6,987 bases of DNA, taken from contig VBBE01000183.1 in the NCBI GenBank assembly GCA_005884605.1, forward strand, positions 1 to 6,987. Direction: 5' to 3'. Below are positions 5,149 through 6,987 of the stretch, piece after piece. The DNA comes from Candidatus Bathyarchaeota archaeon (GTDB taxonomy: Archaea > Thermoproteota > Bathyarchaeia > 40CM-2-53-6). Under the pieces are notes generated by a model. The model did not search any database, had not been told where the DNA came from, and worked only from the letters and a program-made list of their open reading frames with translations. Both the position numbers and the translations under genes were made by a program. The number at the start of each line of letters is the position of its first letter. Positions within the stretch are counted from its first letter, which is position 1.

Positions 5149-6987
5149 AACTTCTAAGCCTCTACGCTCACAACTTCAAGAAACTCAAATTCTCCCAGCC
5201 GTTACCCTTCTCAGAAGGCATCTCGCTAATCACAGGATTGAACGAGAGCGGTAAATCCACCATCCTCGACGCGATCCTCTTCGCTCTGTTCGGTCGCATG
5301 ATCCGTCCCAGCCAGAAGCCGAGCAACGAGGAGATCCTCAGCTACGGAACCGGCGAAGCCCAAGTAAGACTCGAATTCGCCATCGGCGACCTCAGATACC
5401 GAGTAGTACGAGAGGTTCACAAGACGAGACCGAATCGGGCACAGCTCTACGAGCTCGGCGGTGACGGTCGACAGAAAACCCTAGCCACGACGGTGAACGA
5501 CACGACGAGTGAAATCGAACGACTCCTAGGAGGCATCACCTACAACGAAATTGTCGCAAGTAGCGTTGTCGCACAGAAAGATCTTGAACGACTGATCAAG
5601 CAGAGACTCGACGATCGAAGGAAAGTTGTCAACGTATTCCTGAACCTAGACAGCTTCAACCGGGTACAGGACCAGCTCGATGCTGAGAGGTCCCGCATCG
5701 AGGGCACGGCCAGAAATCCGGGCCACCTAACTGTTGAACGTGAGCGTCTCCAATCGCTTCAAGACCAGTTGAAGCGATACCGGGAAGCCGAGACCCAGCT
5801 CGCAACTCTGGCTGAGAGGATTCAGAAACTCAAGTTAGAACTTGCAGATGTAGAGCAAAGGTTTGCAACCACCGATTCCCTGCACAAGACTCTGAAACAA
5901 TACGATGACGCAGTGAAGCTTCAACAATCTCTTCGTCAAGAAATTCAGGACAAGTCGCGTCTAGCAGAGACTCTCCAGCAACAACTCGCGGGGATCTCTT
6001 CCCAGAGAGAAGAACTGGAGAAAGCTCGATCGGAAATCAATCAGTTCTCTGAACTTCCCAAAATAGAATCCCAGCTTGCACAGGCATCGAGTATGCTTGA
6101 CGAACTTCACTCCGCCGAAATTCGGCGAGTTCAGTTGGAGGAGTCCAAAGACATCCTGCAGGCCAAGATTGCCGAGAAAACAAAGGAAGCTTCAGTTCTT
6201 GGGAACCCCAAAACGTTCGAGTCCAAGCCGAGAAGGGTCTGGACATATCTCATCTCCACCTCGGCGCTAGGCACCGGAGCTATCCTATCCTTCTTCCTCG
6301 GACTCCCCCAAGTCGCGATTGCCTTCGGGTCCTTAGCCATAGCCTCCCTCCTCCTGCTCTCCCGACAGATTGTCTCTCTCTCGCAACAAGCTAGCAGCTC
6401 GAGACTTGAGCAAGAGCAAATGGCCGGCCAGCAGTTAATCCGCTCATGGGAGAACGAGCTTGCAGAGACTCAACAAAACCTGATGGCAATCGAAACAGAC
6501 TCTGCTGGAAGATCCAAAAACCTTCTGGAAAGACTAAGTTCTATCTCGCGATACTCTGCAAAGGTCGAAGGGACCAAGGATCCTAAGGCCGTCTTCGAGA
6601 CCGTTTCCGCCTTATTCGACAGCGAGAGACAATCCCTACAGTCTCTCGAGGCTAAGGTGAAATTACTTGGCCAGCAGTTGAGAGAAGAACCGCAGGTTAA
6701 AGAGCGGCTCGACCTTATCCAGAGCGAGATCAAACAGGTCGAGAGGAAATTCAGGTCGGCTCAGTTACCCAATCTCCCGGAAGGACTGATCTTCTCCGAG
6801 ACGCTCCTTGAAGAGACCGCTGAAGCGAGAGATTCGCTAAAGGAATCCGTTTCAAGAAACAGAGCCCAGATCGAAGACTCGATCTCGCGACAACTAGAGC
6901 TACACCAGTTACTGGAAGAGAACATCGGTCTTGATGACCAAGTTCAGATGCAGATGAAGAGGGTGATGCTTCTGGAGAAGGACTGTG
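5145..6987 (+). CDS. rad50: Rad50/SbcC-like ATPase with a mid-protein membrane hairpin (partial, CTG start)
   Basis: The frame is open for 614 codons to the window edge, so the C-terminal ATPase lobe is missing. The N-terminus, (M)KLLSLYAHNFKKLKFSQPL, matches the start of Rad50/SbcC proteins. Walker A is GLNESGKST at 31-39 and a Q-loop glutamine is at 144 in SSVVAQKDLERLI. Residues from about 165 on are Glu/Gln/Leu/Arg-rich coiled coil. The family tethers or unwinds DNA ends using ATP, with Mre11 as nuclease partner. Two features are odd. First, the start is CTG, overlapping the mre11 stop as CTGA; no ATG, GTG or TTG exists in frame between the stop at 5064 and the P-loop. Second, the coil is broken at about 366-406 by two hydrophobic segments joined by a short GLPQ turn, flanked by basic residues (KPRR before, SRQ after). 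No CxxC zinc hook is visible; the only cysteine is the last complete codon, 614. The NESGKST loop and the hairpin recall the bacterial YhaN type more than standard Rad50. Confidence 0.92.
   Translation, partial: MKLLSLYAHNFKKLKFSQPLPFSEGISLITGLNESGKSTILDAILFALFGRMIRPSQKPSNEEILSYGTGEAQVRLEFAIGDLRYRVVREVHKTRPNRAQLYELGGDGRQKTLATTVNDTTSEIERLLGGITYNEIVASSVVAQKDLERLIKQRLDDRRKVVNVFLNLDSFNRVQDQLDAERSRIEGTARNPGHLTVERERLQSLQDQLKRYREAETQLATLAERIQKLKLELADVEQRFATTDSLHKTLKQYDDAVKLQQSLRQEIQDKSRLAETLQQQLAGISSQREELEKARSEINQFSELPKIESQLAQASSMLDELHSAEIRRVQLEESKDILQAKIAEKTKEASVLGNPKTFESKPRRVWTYLISTSALGTGAILSFFLGLPQVAIAFGSLAIASLLLLSRQIVSLSQQASSSRLEQEQMAGQQLIRSWENELAETQQNLMAIETDSAGRSKNLLERLSSISRYSAKVEGTKDPKAVFETVSALFDSERQSLQSLEAKVKLLGQQLREEPQVKERLDLIQSEIKQVERKFRSAQLPNLPEGLIFSETLLEETAEARDSLKESVSRNRAQIEDSISRQLELHQLLEENIGLDDQVQMQMKRVMLLEKDC
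6237..6368 (+). other. Predicted transmembrane hairpin within the Rad50-like coiled coil
   Basis: Codons 365-408 of the Rad50-like gene encode two uncharged stretches: about 366-387, starting WTYLISTSALG, and about 389-406, ending IASLLLL. A Gly-Leu-Pro-Gln turn joins them. The arginine and lysine residues lie just outside the hydrophobic core on both sides, so by the positive-inside rule both coiled-coil arms would stay in the cytoplasm. Roughly 200 coil residues precede it and at least 200 follow. Confidence 0.7.

Noticed and set aside
6982..6987. Start of a zinc hook at the last cysteine (C614) of the Rad50-like protein
   Set aside because: The following codon begins with G, so the usual CPxC is excluded. 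A CxxC with another residue cannot be judged because the window ends here.

Overview
The window looks like chromosomal DNA of an archaeon, possibly of the Thermoproteota/Bathyarchaeia-Nitrososphaeria type. The evidence is indirect: an mre11-rad50 order of genes, an archaeal-looking HyuA, and a short AT-rich TATA-like element between divergent genes. A bacterial origin cannot be excluded without a database search.

Layout. (1) Positions 1-444, minus strand: the start of an unrecognised soluble protein that runs off the left edge. (2) Positions about 451-1186: a stretch of roughly 735 bases without a convincing gene. It holds a degenerate repeat family (three copies sharing TCGCCNATTATCAG), a second 12-base repeat, and two adjacent hairpins. 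(3) Positions 1187-1678, minus: a small four-helix membrane protein, followed by a hairpin that may terminate its transcript. (4) Positions 1779-3857, minus: a complete HyuA-type ATP-dependent hydantoinase/oxoprolinase subunit with no HyuB partner in the window. (5) A divergent promoter region around 3941-3947. (6) Positions 3997-5148, plus: an Mre11/SbcD-type nuclease. (7) Positions 5145 to the right edge, plus: a Rad50/SbcC-type ATPase that overlaps mre11 by four bases and is cut by the window end.

The mre11-rad50 pair is the most interesting part. The Rad50-like gene appears to start at a CTG codon: its frame has no ATG, GTG or TTG between an upstream stop and the P-loop, and a strong Shine-Dalgarno sequence sits just before the CTG. 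Its coiled coil is interrupted by two adjacent hydrophobic segments that look like a transmembrane hairpin, and no CxxC zinc hook is visible in the 614 codons present. The partner nuclease has GHHD where the family normally has GNHD. Together these suggest a diverged, possibly membrane-anchored Mre11-Rad50-like complex, reminiscent of what I recall of bacterial YhaO-YhaN, rather than the standard zinc-hooked repair complex. HyuA and the membrane protein point the other way and probably have a separate metabolic role.
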